DNA from: Xiphophorus maculatus
Taxonomy: Eukaryota; Chordata; Actinopteri; Cyprinodontiformes; Poeciliidae
Direction of reading: 5' to 3'
DNA: 64,000 nucleotides
Assembly: GCF_002775205.1 (NCBI RefSeq)
Contig: NC_036447.1
Location: forward strand, 17,094,501 to 17,158,500
The notes under the pieces were generated by a model. It saw nothing but the letters and a program-made list of their open reading frames with translations. It made no database searches and was not told where the DNA came from. Shown piece after piece: positions 62,301-64,000 of the stretch. The number at the start of each line of letters is the position of its first letter. The stretch's first letter is position 1. Made by a program: the position numbers and the translations under genes.

Positions 62301-62750
62301 CCCTTTTTCAGCAGGAAAGGCCTCCGCTTTATGTCACATTTCTAATCGAGGGGAAAAGCTGCGGAAACGTTACCAATTACTGATGAAGAGTTCCCCAGCT
62401 TTCTGGTCAATTTAAAGGAGCAAAGCATAAATTACAAAAAATCTTGAATTGTTTTTATTTTATTAACAAGTTAGGATTGCCAAATAGTGCACCAGTGGAT
62501 GAGATGGGAAGTACATGCACTGAAATTGAAGGTTGGAGTTTCCTTCTTTATCTGAGAAGCAGCTACTGCAATAAAGGGAATGTTATTTTAGAACATTTTG
62601 TATGACTTTACCAAAGGTGCCAAAATGTGTGTTGGGTGCTAAGTTTTTCTGTTATTGTGGGCTTGTATTTTCACTTCTGTGACCCCTCAGTGTTTTCTTT
62701 GAAAACGGGCCAGTCTTAACATTTGTGATTCTTGATTTATCACCATGAAG
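59305..62750. other. Gene-poor DNA
   Basis: No supported exon. Contains a CA microsatellite (59889-59904), an ATAAGATAAGATAAGATTTATTTGTCC block (62130-62158) of the kind found at the tails of fish retroposons, and several short chance frames. Confidence 0.4.
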
Positions 62751-62789
62751 GGATTATTCAGTCAGTTTGTAATTCATCACAATTCATCA

Positions 62790-63075
62790 TTTCACTGTCT
62801 GAAAATGATCCATCCGTTGTCTCTACCCAATTATCCTTGCAGGGTGATCAAGAGAGAAGTGGGGTAAACCCAGGACAGGTCGCCGGTCCGTCACAAGCAC
62901 ACACAGGACAAACAACCCTGCAGACACTCAGGATTGTAGAGAGACCTAATAATCATGTTTTTGGTCTGTGGGAGGCCAAAATATGCAAACTCCATGCAGA
63001 AAGACCAGAGGCCAGGACTCAAGTCCAGAACCTTCCTGCTGCAAGGCAACATTGCTACTAATTGTGCCAGTGTGC
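62790..63075. repeat. Fish interspersed repeat, LINE/SINE-tail type
   Basis: GGACAGGTCGCCGGTCCGTC, then ACAGGACAAACAACCCTGCAGACACTCA, then TTTTTGGTCTGTGGGAGG, ATGCAAACTCCATGCAGAAAG and AGGCAACATTGCTACTAATTGTGCCA follow in order a well-known teleost repeat that ends in a one-per-locus 'gaps then columns of CCACTGTG' tail. Diverged but near full length. Confidence 0.65.
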
Positions 63076-63835
63076 AGCCTCGCTCTGAAATTAGCAAAAG
63101 AAAAATTTAAATTGTTTAGCCACACACTGAATCCCTAAAGACCCGCATGCCTTCTGGGCTTGGAAAGCTTAGTTTGTACTTTACATGCATTTTAATTTGT
63201 GTGTTATAAATTTCCCTTTGATATTGCGTTTTTATTTATCCTGTGCAGCATGTGACAGTGGACATTTTTAGCCTAATTTGCATAAAGGCTTTTACAAATA
63301 TAATTATTTTGTCTTCCTTCCTTGCAGAATAAACACACAAGCAGTTATTTGCATGAGAGTGACAAACATGGGTGTTATGTGAATGGGTGTAGAAGCATGC
63401 CTATATGTTTGTTCGTGTTTTTCCACAAGAAACTCGCATCTGTATTCAAGTCATTTTCACATGCACTCCAACACAGACACACACACACACACGCACAAGG
63501 CCTGGAAAGGGAGGAAAAGTGGGAGACGAGAGGGAGCGAAGCGGCGAAGCATGAATTATGGATTCTGAAAGATTTCCCAGCACTGCAGGACTGCGAAAAA
63601 GACAGAGAGGAAGATGTTAGGCCAAAGATTTACAGAGGAAAAATAAGATGGAAAGGCAGATGATATGATGAGAAAGTTAATGTCTGCATATGTGAGAAAA
63701 ATAAAAATTGAGAACAAAAAAAATCTGCAGCGGTTGTGTTTACTGTAGGGAGCTCTGGGGGCAGGTAAGAGTGAGTCTGGAGGTCATGGGTGGGCACGCC
63801 TGACCAGTTTACAGACTCTTTTTTTCTTCCCACAG

Positions 63836-64000
63836 CCTGGACCTTCTTGAGTGGAGCCTCGCTCTGCCTCTTTCCCCCCCTCAGGCCGCTGGGTGAAACC
63901 AAGCAGGATCGGGTGGTGAATGCTTAACCATGTGTGGCAGCGGATCAAAACATTTTTCTGGAGGAAGCGCCTCCACAGAGGCAGTAAAACTCTGGATGGA
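63836..64000 (+). CDS. Candidate first coding exon of an unidentified gene, cut by the window end
   Basis: A polypyrimidine tract and CACAG at 63831-63835 form a good splice acceptor. Downstream, an in-frame TGA at 63917 is followed directly by ATG at 63920, which stays open for 27 codons to the window end (starting MLNHVWQRIK, basic and aromatic). A second ATG at 63930 in another frame, with a better Kozak context (A at -3), also stays open (starting MCGSGSKHF). I do not recognise either peptide. Its position after a long gene-poor stretch would suit a gene with 5' non-coding exons, but chance is a real alternative. Confidence 0.28.

Noticed and set aside
39137-63835. noggin (NOG) gene expected beside C17orf67 in human
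   Set aside because: No frame with the noggin cysteine-rich domain was found here or in the C17orf67-cbx8 gap.
1-64000. CRISPR arrays, prokaryotic operons, rRNA genes
   Set aside because: Tandem repeats are microsatellites without spaced unique units; gene structure is wholly eukaryotic.

Overview
This is animal nuclear DNA, most likely from a teleost fish. Coding sequence is split into short GT-AG exons in AT-rich DNA. The background holds fish-type repeats: hAT and PIF/Harbinger-like miniature elements with intact target-site duplications, Tc1/mariner wrecks, a LINE remnant with a YADD motif, and many microsatellites. There are no operons, CRISPR arrays or prokaryotic signals. I cannot name the species.

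Left block, 0-22 kb. Three genes lie in the order and relative orientation of human 17q22. First comes the 3' part of a TRIM-family gene (+, 611-5812; positional trim25), with the classic 96-bp and 234-bp TRIM exons but a Lys/Pro-rich tail where TRIM25 normally has a PRY-SPRY domain. Next is dgke (-, 9211-15556, 11 coding exons, 577 aa), an ER-anchored diacylglycerol kinase that converges on the TRIM gene. Third is the C17orf67 homologue (+, 17882-21432, 91 aa), a small secreted protein with a furin-type site, divergent from dgke across a 2.3-kb shared upstream region.

Middle block, 22-39 kb. Two Polycomb genes lie on the minus strand: cbx8 (22976-25706, 360 aa) and cbx4 (33136-39136, 563 aa). 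Their first four coding exons have identical lengths (69, 44, 66 and 67 bp) and each has one large last exon, as expected for tandem paralogues. Both encode an N-terminal chromodomain and a C-terminal Pc box, so both products should be Polycomb repressive complex 1 subunits. In human these genes map to 17q25, so the 1.5-kb gap between C17orf67 and cbx8 joins two blocks that are far apart in human; NOG, the human neighbour of C17orf67, is not seen here. The 7.4 kb between cbx8 and cbx4 contains an orphan CpG-rich, CCAAT-containing segment and a nested transposon.

Right block, 39-64 kb. About 24.7 kb with no convincing coding exon: a CpG-rich segment at 41.5-42.2 kb, a perfect 22-bp palindrome, a 0.5-kb pyrimidine-biased tract, a hAT element with a perfect 8-bp target duplication, several older repeats and a few candidate conserved non-coding stretches. 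In the last 165 bases an acceptor followed by an open ATG frame may be the first coding exon of another + strand gene.

I found no wholly new multi-gene system. The items most worth checking are the SPRY-less TRIM with its modular tail, the 17q22/17q25 junction, the orphan CpG regions beside the cbx genes and the possible new exon at the right edge.
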